This document shows, piece by piece, positions 52,085-60,679 of a stretch of 64,000 nt of DNA (within the stretch, counting starts at the first letter, position 1; each line of letters opens with the position of its first letter). Under the pieces are notes generated by a model, which saw only the letters and a list, made by a program, of their open reading frames with translations, made no database searches and was not told where the DNA came from. The position numbers and the translations under genes are program-made. This DNA comes from Parapedobacter koreensis (GTDB lineage: Bacteria > Bacteroidota > Bacteroidia > Sphingobacteriales > Sphingobacteriaceae): positions 1-64,000 of the forward strand of contig NZ_FNZR01000001.1 in the NCBI RefSeq assembly GCF_900109365.1. Reading direction: 5' to 3'.

Positions 52085-54213
52085 TGAAAAAACTTGGAAA
52101 ACTAGCGGTTCCTGCGATCGCCACGGTACTAGGCATTTGCCAGCTGTTTGTGGCGGGATGCGGACATACGCCTGCCAACTATATCGAGTGGGGCGAGTAC
52201 CTGGGCGGCCCGGAACGGAACCACTTTTCCCGTCTCAGCCAGATAGACACGTCCAATGTGGCCGACTTGCAGCCAGCATGGGTTTACCACACGGGCGATT
52301 CGGGGCAAGTGCAATGCAACCCCATCATCGTAGGCGATGTGCTGTATGGTGTGACCGCGTCAAACTTTGTCTTTGCGCTCAACGCAGCCACCGGACAGGA
52401 GTTGTGGATCAACAAATCCAGCACCGGCTTCTCGGGCAATGTAAACCGGGGTGTCACCTACTGGGAATCGGGCAGCGATAAACGGATCCTATTTGCGTAC
52501 GGGGAGTGGCTGACGGCCCTGGATGCGCGTACCGGTGCCGTTGTCCAAGCATTTGGCGAAGGCGGTAGGGTAAGCTTGAAATCCGGTCTCGGACCGGCAG
52601 CCAAAGACAAATTCGTGGGTTCCACCACGCCCGGCACGCTGTACGAAAACCTGATCGTGATGCCCACTCGCGTGGGCGAAGGGGATGGCGCCGCGCCGGG
52701 CCATATCCAGGCTTTTGACGTAAAAACCGGCGAATTGGCCTGGGTGTTCCACACGATTCCCCGGCCGGGCGAGCCAGGGTATGAGACCTGGCCGGAGGGG
52801 TTCGAACAACACGAAACCATCGGCGGAGCAAATAGTTGGGCCGGTATGGCAGTAGACCGCAAACGCGGTATCCTTTATGTACCTACAGGGTCGCCGGCGT
52901 TCGATTTTTACGGCGGCGGACGGCACGGGAAAAACCTGTATGCCAATTGCCTGCTTGCATTGGAAGCGCGCACGGGAAAGTTGATTTGGTACTATCAGTT
53001 TGTCCACCACGATATTTGGGACAGGGACTTGCCCGCTCCGCCAAACTTGGTGACCCTGAGCCGCCAGGGCAAAAAAACGGATGCCGTGGCCCAAGTGACG
53101 AAGTCTGGCCATGTATTCGTGTTTGACCGGGAATCGGGAACACCGATATTCCCGATTGAAGAGCAGGCGTTCCCCGCTTCCAGCGTGGCGGGCGAGACGG
53201 CCTGGCCTACACAACCCGTCCCTACCCAGCCCAAGCCCTTTGCCAGGCAGCAACTGGCTGAAACGGATATCAGCGGCCTGGCCGAAAACCGGGAGGAATT
53301 GGTGGCCGTCTACCATGCCGCAAACAAAGGAGTATTTCAGCCACTGGCGGTGGGTAAGCAGACGATTTTGTTTCCGGGCGCGGATGGCGGCGCAGAGTGG
53401 GGCGGAGCGGCAGTGGATGACCAGGGCATAATGTACGTCAACGCCAATGAGATGGCCTGGCTGTTCAGCTTGTCGCCCAAGGAAGAAGACGACGAATCTG
53501 CTGGACTTACGACCGGAAACCTATTATTTAATAAACACTGTGCAGCCTGCCATGGCGTGGATTTAACAGGTTATCCCAGCAGCGGATACCCGGCATTAGT
53601 GGATGTGAAGAAATCCTTCCGGCGCCCGGAACTCGAAAAAATCGTAATAAATGGAAAGGGAATGATGCCCGGATTCGGCCACTTAACTGCTTTGGACAGG
53701 CAGGCGATTATTGATTTCTTACTCGGCGCTGAAAAAAAAGAAGCCCAAGAGGCAACAACTGTTACCAGCGCGCTGCAGTCCCAATCGCCATACCGATTTG
53801 ATGGCTACAACAAGTTTTTGGATAACCAGGGTTACCCGGCGATAGCCCCGCCGTGGGGAACGCTGACCGCCATTGACCTGAATACGGGCGAGCACGTGTG
53901 GCAGCGGCCACTGGGGGAATTCAAGGAACTCTCCGCCCGTGGATATGCCCCAACGGGAACCGAAAACTACGGCGGGCCGGTGGTCACGGCAGGCGGGCTG
54001 CTATTTATCGCCGCAACAAAAGACGGCATGTTCAGGGCGTTTGATAAGACAACCGGAAAACTGCTCTGGGAAGCGAGCCTACCTGCTCCCGGCTTTGCAA
54101 CCCCCAGTACCTATGCCGTAAACGGAAAACAATACATCGTCGTCGCGGCGGGTGGAACGAAACTGGGCACACCGAAGGGCGACGCTTATGTAGCCTATTC
54201 ATTACCCGATTAA
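52084..54213 (+). CDS. PQQ-dependent quinoprotein dehydrogenase with inserted cytochrome c domain
   Basis: A 709-residue lipoprotein (CQLFVAGCGH) whose start overlaps the GH32-like stop (TAATG). An eight-bladed quinoprotein propeller is visible (NVADLQPAWVYHTGDSGQVQ, DARTGAVVQAFGEGGRVSL, AFDKTTGKLLWEASLPAPG). In its middle, near residues 480-555, lies a c-type cytochrome: NKHCAACHGVDLTG (heme-binding CxxCH) with an axial methionine candidate in NGKGMMPGFGHL. The insertion interrupts the propeller rather than following it. It would oxidise a sugar or polyol in the periplasm or at the outer membrane and pass electrons through its own heme to the respiratory chain. Its presence in a glycan locus suggests oxidation of released sugar. 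Confidence 0.88.
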   Translation: MKKLGKLAVPAIATVLGICQLFVAGCGHTPANYIEWGEYLGGPERNHFSRLSQIDTSNVADLQPAWVYHTGDSGQVQCNPIIVGDVLYGVTASNFVFALNAATGQELWINKSSTGFSGNVNRGVTYWESGSDKRILFAYGEWLTALDARTGAVVQAFGEGGRVSLKSGLGPAAKDKFVGSTTPGTLYENLIVMPTRVGEGDGAAPGHIQAFDVKTGELAWVFHTIPRPGEPGYETWPEGFEQHETIGGANSWAGMAVDRKRGILYVPTGSPAFDFYGGGRHGKNLYANCLLALEARTGKLIWYYQFVHHDIWDRDLPAPPNLVTLSRQGKKTDAVAQVTKSGHVFVFDRESGTPIFPIEEQAFPASSVAGETAWPTQPVPTQPKPFARQQLAETDISGLAENREELVAVYHAANKGVFQPLAVGKQTILFPGADGGAEWGGAAVDDQGIMYVNANEMAWLFSLSPKEEDDESAGLTTGNLLFNKHCAACHGVDLTGYPSSGYPALVDVKKSFRRPELEKIVINGKGMMPGFGHLTALDRQAIIDFLLGAEKKEAQEATTVTSALQSQSPYRFDGYNKFLDNQGYPAIAPPWGTLTAIDLNTGEHVWQRPLGEFKELSARGYAPTGTENYGGPVVTAGGLLFIAATKDGMFRAFDKTTGKLLWEASLPAPGFATPSTYAVNGKQYIVVAAGGTKLGTPKGDAYVAYSLPD

Positions 54214-54227
54214 TCAACTATAAGAAG

Positions 54228-55616
54228 ATGAAAACCAATAGTTTATTTTTTGCTTTTATGTTGATGTGCTGCTCGCTTACACAGCAACTCCATGCGCAGG
54301 AGGCCAGGTGGACTGGGCCTTCTGTGGATTTCAACCACGGAAGGTTGATGGTCGATACATCAAAACGGCATATCGTATTTGAAAACGGTGAGCCCTTCCC
54401 CTATTTTGGGGATACGGCGTGGGAACTGTTCCACCGGCTGGACAAGAAAAATACCGAACGATACCTTGAAAACAGGCGTGAAAAGGGATTTACGGTCATC
54501 CAGGCCGTCGTATTAGCCGAATTGGATGGTCTTGGTACACCTACCCCAGAAGGGGCTACTCCGCTCATGGACAATAATCCCTTATTTCCCAACGAACCGT
54601 ATTTTGCCCATGTGGATTGGGTGGTGCAAAAAGCCCGGGAAAAGGGATTATTTATCGGCATGCTGCCTACATGGGGCGATAAAGTGGACAAACAATGGGG
54701 CGTAGGCCCGGAAATCTTCACGCCGGAAAATGCTTTCGCATACGGAAAATTCCTTGGCGAACGCTACAGGGCTTGCCCGAACATCATCTGGATCATCGGT
54801 GGCGACCGATCCGGCGGAGGAAAGAATTTCGAAATCTGGGATGCAATGGCCTGCGGCATCAGGTCGGTGGATAATGTACATCTGATGACTTTCCATCCAC
54901 AGGGTGAACGGAGTTCTGCCGAATGGTTCCACGAGTCGGATTGGCTCGATTTCAACATGGTACAAACCGGTCATGCACAGCGGTCTTTTGCAATCTACAA
55001 ACGGTTGTTCCTGCCGGACTACCACCGTACCCCCATTAAACCCGTCATGGATGCGGAACCCCGATACGAAAACCATCCCGTCAATTGGGCACCGGATGTC
55101 TTCGGATGGTTTGATGATGCAGACGTCAGGCAAACGCTGTACTGGTCACTGTTTTCCGGGGGGTTCGGCTATACCTACGGATGCCATTCCATCTGGCAGA
55201 TGCGGGACGAAACGAAAGAACCCGTAGGACTGGCAAGGAGTTATTGGCACCAAGATTTGGATTTGCCCGGTGCCTGGGATATTATTCACGCACGCAACTT
55301 GCTGTCGTCGCGGCCGGTCAGCCAAATGCGTCCATTTCCCGAGTTGATAACCAATACGTACGTGCCGGAAACGGATTGGATTGTAGCGGCACGCGGCGAT
55401 AACTACGTATTGGTATACATTCCTACCGGCTCAGACGCCCTGCTGAATCTAGCCTTATGCGATGCCGAGGAGATCCGTGCATCCTGGTTTAATCCCCGCA
55501 CGGGCGATCAGGAACATGCGGGACGCATGGCAGCCCATGGAGTGACCAAATTTTCTCCGCCAACCCGGGGCCGCGGAAATGATTGGGTTTTGATGTTGGA
55601 CTATGTGCTGAATTAA
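54228..55616 (+). CDS. GH140-like (apiosidase-type, DUF4038) glycoside hydrolase
   Basis: A 462-residue exported enzyme (signal peptide ending SLTQQLHAQ). The N-terminal TIM-barrel domain begins HGRLMVDTSKRHIVFENGEP then FPYFGDTAWELFHRLDKKNT, the standard start of the DUF4038/GH140 family, with YRACPNIIWIIGGDRSGGGK and PVMDAEPRYENHPVN containing candidate catalytic acidic residues; a C-terminal DUF5060/collagen-binding-like domain follows (NLLSSRPVSQMRPFPELITN on). GH140 enzymes release apiose from rhamnogalacturonan II. Specificity is not proven here. A decayed 5' copy is at 41864. Confidence 0.85.
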   Translation: MKTNSLFFAFMLMCCSLTQQLHAQEARWTGPSVDFNHGRLMVDTSKRHIVFENGEPFPYFGDTAWELFHRLDKKNTERYLENRREKGFTVIQAVVLAELDGLGTPTPEGATPLMDNNPLFPNEPYFAHVDWVVQKAREKGLFIGMLPTWGDKVDKQWGVGPEIFTPENAFAYGKFLGERYRACPNIIWIIGGDRSGGGKNFEIWDAMACGIRSVDNVHLMTFHPQGERSSAEWFHESDWLDFNMVQTGHAQRSFAIYKRLFLPDYHRTPIKPVMDAEPRYENHPVNWAPDVFGWFDDADVRQTLYWSLFSGGFGYTYGCHSIWQMRDETKEPVGLARSYWHQDLDLPGAWDIIHARNLLSSRPVSQMRPFPELITNTYVPETDWIVAARGDNYVLVYIPTGSDALLNLALCDAEEIRASWFNPRTGDQEHAGRMAAHGVTKFSPPTRGRGNDWVLMLDYVLN

Positions 55617-55649
55617 GAAAATTACTGTTTACTATTTAATTTATTAAAC

Positions 55650-56666
55650 GTGAAGAACAAAATTATTTATTTACCGTACTGCCTAACCGTGGTAATAGCG
55701 ATGGCCGGTGTATCCCTGCAAGGGACAGCGCAGATCAAACCAGGAAAGGAAATCCCGAAGATTATTTTTGACACCGATATGGGTCCGGATTATGATGATG
55801 TAGGCGCTATTGCTGTGCTACACGCCCTGGCGGATAGTGGCGAGTGCGAAATACTGGCAACCGTGGCCAGTGCCGGGCATGCCACCATTGCGCCGACTAT
55901 TGAACTGTTCAACCGGTATTTCGGTCGGCCTGAACTACCAATAGGGATACCTGCTGACGATGCCCCTGACTATACCGCCAAAAACAATTGGAATGAATTG
56001 ATCTTAAAACAGTATGCACCGGATCTCATCAACCGTACCTATCCCGGCGCCGTGAATGTGTACCGCAAGGTGCTTGCCGCACAGCCGGACAACAGTGTAG
56101 TCATCGTCACCGTGGGCTTCTTATCGAACATCAGTGACCTGTTGGCGTCTCCCCCGGATGCATATTCAGCATTGACCGGCATGGAATTGGTAAAAGCGAA
56201 AGTAAAACAATGGGTGGCCATGGCAGGGAACCTGCCCGAAGGCAAAGAATTTAACGTCGTCGAAGATGCACAGGCCGCTTATGATGCCGTCAGCCAATGG
56301 CCTAAACCGCTATTGATCAGCGGCTTTGAAATCGGATCAAAAATCTTCACCGGTGGTGCATTGAACGAAAAGGGCGATAAAGCAGGTCCGGTAGCGGCTG
56401 CCTATGCCTATAATTTGAAGACCTACGAAGACGAAGCGAAAACGAGCCGGCCATCGTGGGATCAAACCACCGTATTGGCCGCTGTGCGCAATCCGGAAGA
56501 TTATTTCTATGTCAATGGACCGGGACAGTTTGTTGTGGATAACAACGGATTCAACACGTGGAATCCATTGGCAAACAAGGAGCACTATTTTTTAACGCAT
56601 AAATACCCGTATGCCCACATTGAAGCGGTTATCGAAACATTGATGTTGCACGTTCCTGAGAAATAG
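55650..56666 (+). CDS. Inosine/uridine-preferring nucleoside hydrolase family protein
   Basis: A 338-residue exported protein, started at GTG 55650, with signal peptide (YLPYCLTVVIAMAGVSLQG). The nucleoside hydrolase calcium-binding motif is PKIIFDTDMGPDYDDVGAIA (DxDxxxDD), with VVIVTVGFLSNISDLLAS further in. Family members cut N-glycosidic bonds of nucleosides; those in SusCD loci are often annotated this way but may act on other N- or O-ribosides. It closes the PUL and converges with the giant-protein cluster, 25 bases apart. The Bacteroidota PUL context makes a sugar-releasing role more likely than nucleotide salvage. Confidence 0.88.
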   Translation: MKNKIIYLPYCLTVVIAMAGVSLQGTAQIKPGKEIPKIIFDTDMGPDYDDVGAIAVLHALADSGECEILATVASAGHATIAPTIELFNRYFGRPELPIGIPADDAPDYTAKNNWNELILKQYAPDLINRTYPGAVNVYRKVLAAQPDNSVVIVTVGFLSNISDLLASPPDAYSALTGMELVKAKVKQWVAMAGNLPEGKEFNVVEDAQAAYDAVSQWPKPLLISGFEIGSKIFTGGALNEKGDKAGPVAAAYAYNLKTYEDEAKTSRPSWDQTTVLAAVRNPEDYFYVNGPGQFVVDNNGFNTWNPLANKEHYFLTHKYPYAHIEAVIETLMLHVPEK

Positions 56667-56691
56667 CCCGCACCATTTGCCTCCGGCACGA

Positions 56692-59600
56692 TCAGCAATC
56701 ATCGCAGCAGAAATCAGCTATGGACACCAAAGCCGACGACCGGTAAATCCTGAATTTGGACAGCTGATCGGTCAGCGGATTGGCGATCGTGCGCCTTGCG
56801 TGTTCATTGACAAACAGCTCGTCATCGTTATGAATCTTTTCCCGGTACACATTGTATTGCCATTCGTTTTCCAAGGGAAACATTTCTACGGCAAGTACAC
56901 TCAGGCTGCTGTTGGTGGGCAAACCGAGTGTTTTCAGCTTTTCACGGATTGTTTTTAAGTTCAGCATGGTAGAACCCAAGCGGACGTGATCGGCTTTAAG
57001 ATATCGGTTGGTGGCTTTGTCCAGCTTGACCTGGTACGGAAGGTGGCCGGATTCGATCAGCAGGTTGCGGTAGCTTTTACCGTCTGCCTGCACGACTTGG
57101 GTATACAACAGGTACCATAGGGACGTCTGGGGTGGATAGGCGGCAACGTTTTTCCCATTTGACACCGCCGCGGCAAAGGGTGCTGAAATGACGATTTCGC
57201 TAAACATGGGTGCAAGCTTTTCCACCTTGGATCGCCTGAAAGCACTGCAAACAAGCTCCGGAGCGGGATGCTGCACGCCATTGACACGCAAGGGCCTGCC
57301 GTATCGGCCCTGGGCGGTGCTCCAGGATGTCCGCTTGTGCCCTACCCGGATTTCATACGTGAAGAATCCAAATAGTTCGTCACTATTGGCATGTAATCCT
57401 TGCGGGAGCGGCACCATGTATATCCTGCCCGGCTTTCCGTCCACCGTATCTTCGGGAATCATTTCCTGCATGGCGCCCATGCCGACATAGTCGTTGTTCA
57501 TCCCCGGAATAATGGTGCGTATTTTTTCATCATCGATAGTGAAAGACGCGTCCTGGTAGTCAACACCCAGCAGCTCGGCATCTACGCGGCATAGCAAGGG
57601 ATCCGGTGCATGGTTGAGCACCCGGACGAAGTAGGCATCGTCCGGATCTTGTGGTGGCTCTTCAAACTCCAGCCAAAGGAATTTTTGCCTGGGGTTGGTA
57701 TAGGTATACTTTGCCTCATCATAGGTATACGGCGACAAGGCCGTCCCAGCGGAAACCAGCTTCGGAACTTGCCTGGGGATGATGGTGATTGGTAGATGCA
57801 GGGTTGCTGCGATATCGTCATCGAGTTGCGTATGTTCGTATCCTTTCTTGAAGTTCAGTTGAATCCGGTAGGTAGCTAAAATTTCATCGGGAAATGTTTT
57901 ATTGACTTTCTTCGGGTCGATGGCGTCCAGGAATATGAAGCGGGTGTGATCCCGTTGGACGTCATCCAGCAACGATTTGATGTTTGCCGTGTCAATCAAA
58001 TCTACTGTGCCGGCAAGCGCTTCATCCCCAAATTTTTCGTCTTTTTCGTTTTTTAATTTCCGGAATATGTGGATAGACCTGACGTCGAGCGCGTCCCAAG
58101 CCCAATCCCGTAAAATACTGAAATCCACGGCGACAATCCATTGGTTGAACAGTTCGGAATTTTCAGAAAGCGTCAGTGAAGAGGCCTCTGGAGCAAGCGA
58201 ATGCCGGATCTCTTTGGAGCAGCCAAACTGTATGCGGTACCCGCGTGGTGCTTCCAGCGTCAGGTTCCTGGCCACCAAATCCAGCTGATTGGCAAGCCTG
58301 GCCAGCTCCACGGATGTCTTGGGCAGTTGGATGCTAAGGGGGATGGCTTGATAACCAATCGCTGTTTGTTTCTTTTGCCCGACGGTATGGGCTTCAGTAT
58401 GATGGTCTGGCTGCAGGTAAAAGGCACGGAAACCGCCATTGATGGGCGATAGCAGGTGACGCTCATCGGCAGCGGCCTTGAATGCCGACAACAGGACTGC
58501 CTTTCCTTCATAAACGGACTCGTCTGCATAATCGTGGCTTGCGGCGCCTTCACCGGCTTGGGCTTGGCTGATGACGGGGATGAGGGAAATTCGTAGATTG
58601 CGGGAGGTGGGCAGCACGAGCTGGCGGGAAGAGCCAGTATCGTCAAAGCTTGCATATGTCAGCTGGGCGAAGTCTTTGTAAACGATCTCCAATCCAAAGG
58701 TCTGGCTGTAATCATCCGGTGCTTCATCCAGCCTGAACAGCTTTTCGTACAAGAGGAAATATGGCTCTTTTCCCACATTGTCCATTTCCAGCGATTTCAC
58801 CTCCACCTTGACCTTGAAATAATCCACATCGGGGTCGGGCAAGCCAAGTTCGACCGATTTTACTGCTGGATCCAAATCCTGCAAAATAGCCTTCAATTTA
58901 TCCGTGACTTGCGCATATTTGCCAGTGAAGGCTACGGCGGGATAGGAAAGCAACGGCCGTTTGATACGTAGCACTTGATCAGCATCCAATAGGTTTTCCA
59001 ACACGCCCGTATCAATGGAAACATTCGCCGGGGAATCGATGATCTGGCCGTCGGCATCCGTTTCATAATGTTGCTTAGCGAAAGTTTCTTTTACATTGAG
59101 GATATGCAAGGTCCCAGCGGCGGTGTGCCTTTTGAAATGCAGGCTTGCTTCGGGCTTTTGCCCACCATTCAGGGGTTCGTCCGTCGCCGTGGCACCGCCG
59201 CCGCTGACGTCCAAAAGGCGCACACGGAAATGATACTTATTTCCGTATAACAGTTCAACCCGGTCATCCGGATGTTGCCGATAGGGATGGAAGGTTTGTT
59301 TGAGCGGCAGCTGCGAGATTTCTTCGGCATCCTTGTCGGGAATGGCCAGCGACTTGCCAATCCAGCCGGCATAATACATCGGGAGCCAGAAGCCATCTGC
59401 TGCGGCATGGCCATGCGATACGGGGTGTACTTCCGTACCCAGTTCGAGATCGTCACCGGCCGCCAGGATAGCCACCTGCCCGTTGAGTAGGATGTTGGCA
59501 TTGGCCATCACCCGGTTTTGCGGATGCCAAGTTGTGTCATCCGCTTTCCGTACATCTACCGCATAAGCAAATACGCCCAGTGGCGAATCCACGGCGGTGC

Positions 59601-60255
59601 CATTTTCATTTTTCTGGTCCAGCTGGCGGTTGTACCAGATGGATAGCTGCTCATCGTCCCAGCCAAGGCGGATGCCTGCGTCTTTCATGGGCGGGTTGGT
59701 TTTGTCCGTCTCCTGCAACAGGTCTTGGTTGACCGGCTGGTTGGCATGCACAATCTTGGCAAACCCATCGTCATATAAGATGGATTCGGCGATTAGCTCG
59801 TCGTAACCGGCCGTGGGATTGGCATCAGCTATCGGGAAAAGCACGGCGGCGAAGAGGTTTCTTCTCCGCGCCGCGGGATCTGCGGCCTCACGGAATGCCT
59901 TCAGCGCAGGAATCCGGGTGGCATACCGCAGTACATGGCCAATGGCTGACCCGCTGCCCGATCCGGGCTGCTGTAGGACATAAAGGTCTGACGTGTCGGC
60001 AAGTTCGGTGTATAACCAGCCGCCTCCATCGAATTCGTGCTGGCTGAGATCAATGGAAAATCGGTAAATCAACCCTGCTTTTTCGGCCAACTTCGGATTT
60101 CTCAGGCAGTAGGCAATGAGCTTCCCCCAGGAAATGCTGTTGCGGTGGCTGGATGCGTCTTGGGGCGATATGGATTTGTTTTTTATGGCGCATTCGTATT
60201 CGTCGTCAATGATGGCAAACCGGGTTTTCGGTTTGGTGAAATTGAACGATTTCAG
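56692..60255 (-). CDS. Giant protein of unknown function, downstream part
   Basis: An open frame of 1187 codons. The first conventional start is a TTG at 60090, but coding quality continues back to the TAA at 60256-60258: FNFTKPKTRFAIIDDEYECA and SISWGKLIAYCLRNPKLAEK. No ATG or GTG occurs in that 165-base stretch. The protein is mostly beta-rich, with repeated strand-like segments such as LNGGQKPEASLHFKRHTAAG, KVEVKSLEMDNVGKEPYFLL and KFLWLEFEEPPQDPDDAYFV. There is no signal peptide, lipobox or membrane helix. It is likely a large modular structural protein. Family not recognised. It is probably one gene with the next frame; the in-frame stop may be a mutation or sequencing error. Confidence 0.55.
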   Translation of the reverse strand: MKSFNFTKPKTRFAIIDDEYECAIKNKSISPQDASSHRNSISWGKLIAYCLRNPKLAEKAGLIYRFSIDLSQHEFDGGGWLYTELADTSDLYVLQQPGSGSGSAIGHVLRYATRIPALKAFREAADPAARRRNLFAAVLFPIADANPTAGYDELIAESILYDDGFAKIVHANQPVNQDLLQETDKTNPPMKDAGIRLGWDDEQLSIWYNRQLDQKNENGTAVDSPLGVFAYAVDVRKADDTTWHPQNRVMANANILLNGQVAILAAGDDLELGTEVHPVSHGHAAADGFWLPMYYAGWIGKSLAIPDKDAEEISQLPLKQTFHPYRQHPDDRVELLYGNKYHFRVRLLDVSGGGATATDEPLNGGQKPEASLHFKRHTAAGTLHILNVKETFAKQHYETDADGQIIDSPANVSIDTGVLENLLDADQVLRIKRPLLSYPAVAFTGKYAQVTDKLKAILQDLDPAVKSVELGLPDPDVDYFKVKVEVKSLEMDNVGKEPYFLLYEKLFRLDEAPDDYSQTFGLEIVYKDFAQLTYASFDDTGSSRQLVLPTSRNLRISLIPVISQAQAGEGAASHDYADESVYEGKAVLLSAFKAAADERHLLSPINGGFRAFYLQPDHHTEAHTVGQKKQTAIGYQAIPLSIQLPKTSVELARLANQLDLVARNLTLEAPRGYRIQFGCSKEIRHSLAPEASSLTLSENSELFNQWIVAVDFSILRDWAWDALDVRSIHIFRKLKNEKDEKFGDEALAGTVDLIDTANIKSLLDDVQRDHTRFIFLDAIDPKKVNKTFPDEILATYRIQLNFKKGYEHTQLDDDIAATLHLPITIIPRQVPKLVSAGTALSPYTYDEAKYTYTNPRQKFLWLEFEEPPQDPDDAYFVRVLNHAPDPLLCRVDAELLGVDYQDASFTIDDEKIRTIIPGMNNDYVGMGAMQEMIPEDTVDGKPGRIYMVPLPQGLHANSDELFGFFTYEIRVGHKRTSWSTAQGRYGRPLRVNGVQHPAPELVCSAFRRSKVEKLAPMFSEIVISAPFAAAVSNGKNVAAYPPQTSLWYLLYTQVVQADGKSYRNLLIESGHLPYQVKLDKATNRYLKADHVRLGSTMLNLKTIREKLKTLGLPTNSSLSVLAVEMFPLENEWQYNVYREKIHNDDELFVNEHARRTIANPLTDQLSKFRIYRSSALVSIADFCCDDC

Positions 60256-60666
60256 TTAGCTCAGCGGCAAATATTTTTTGATGGAAACGTTTTTGAATTT
60301 GTCCCGTGTGTCTTCAAACTTTTTTTCCGTCGTGTTGCCCACGTCATCCACGGTGATCTGCTCGCTTTTTTCGATTTGCGCTTTCAGGGCTTCCCATACC
60401 GGTCTGAAATCGGCATGTGACGATTCGGCGTATGGCGACCGTTCGGCGGTCACCTGAGTAGCCGCTGGCAATCCGTCCAGGCTGTCGATGATTTTGGCCG
60501 TGAAGGATACCTCCGCATCGGCAAATGCCGGTAAATCCGGGAAGGCGCTGCCAAAGGAATTGGCCAATGGGTTGACATTCCGCGGTATCAACAGCACGTT
60601 GAAGTACAGTTTTCCGTTTTCAAACCGTTGCGGAAAGGTCAATATGCTAAGCAATGCGTTGTTCAT
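60256..60666 (-). CDS. Giant protein, N-terminal part before an in-frame stop
   Basis: A 136-residue frame starting MNNALLSILTFPQRFENGKL with continuing YFNVLLIPRNVNPLANSFGS. It ends KKYLPLS followed by TAA at 60256-60258. The same frame goes on without another break for over 1180 codons, so the codon was probably TAC or TAT (Tyr) in an ancestor. The start ATG is 13 bases after the stop of the preceding giant gene, so both belong to one operon. No family was recognised. Confidence 0.6.
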   Translation of the reverse strand: MNNALLSILTFPQRFENGKLYFNVLLIPRNVNPLANSFGSAFPDLPAFADAEVSFTAKIIDSLDGLPAATQVTAERSPYAESSHADFRPVWEALKAQIEKSEQITVDDVGNTTEKKFEDTRDKFKNVSIKKYLPLS

Positions 60667-60679
60667 AATTGTAAGGATT

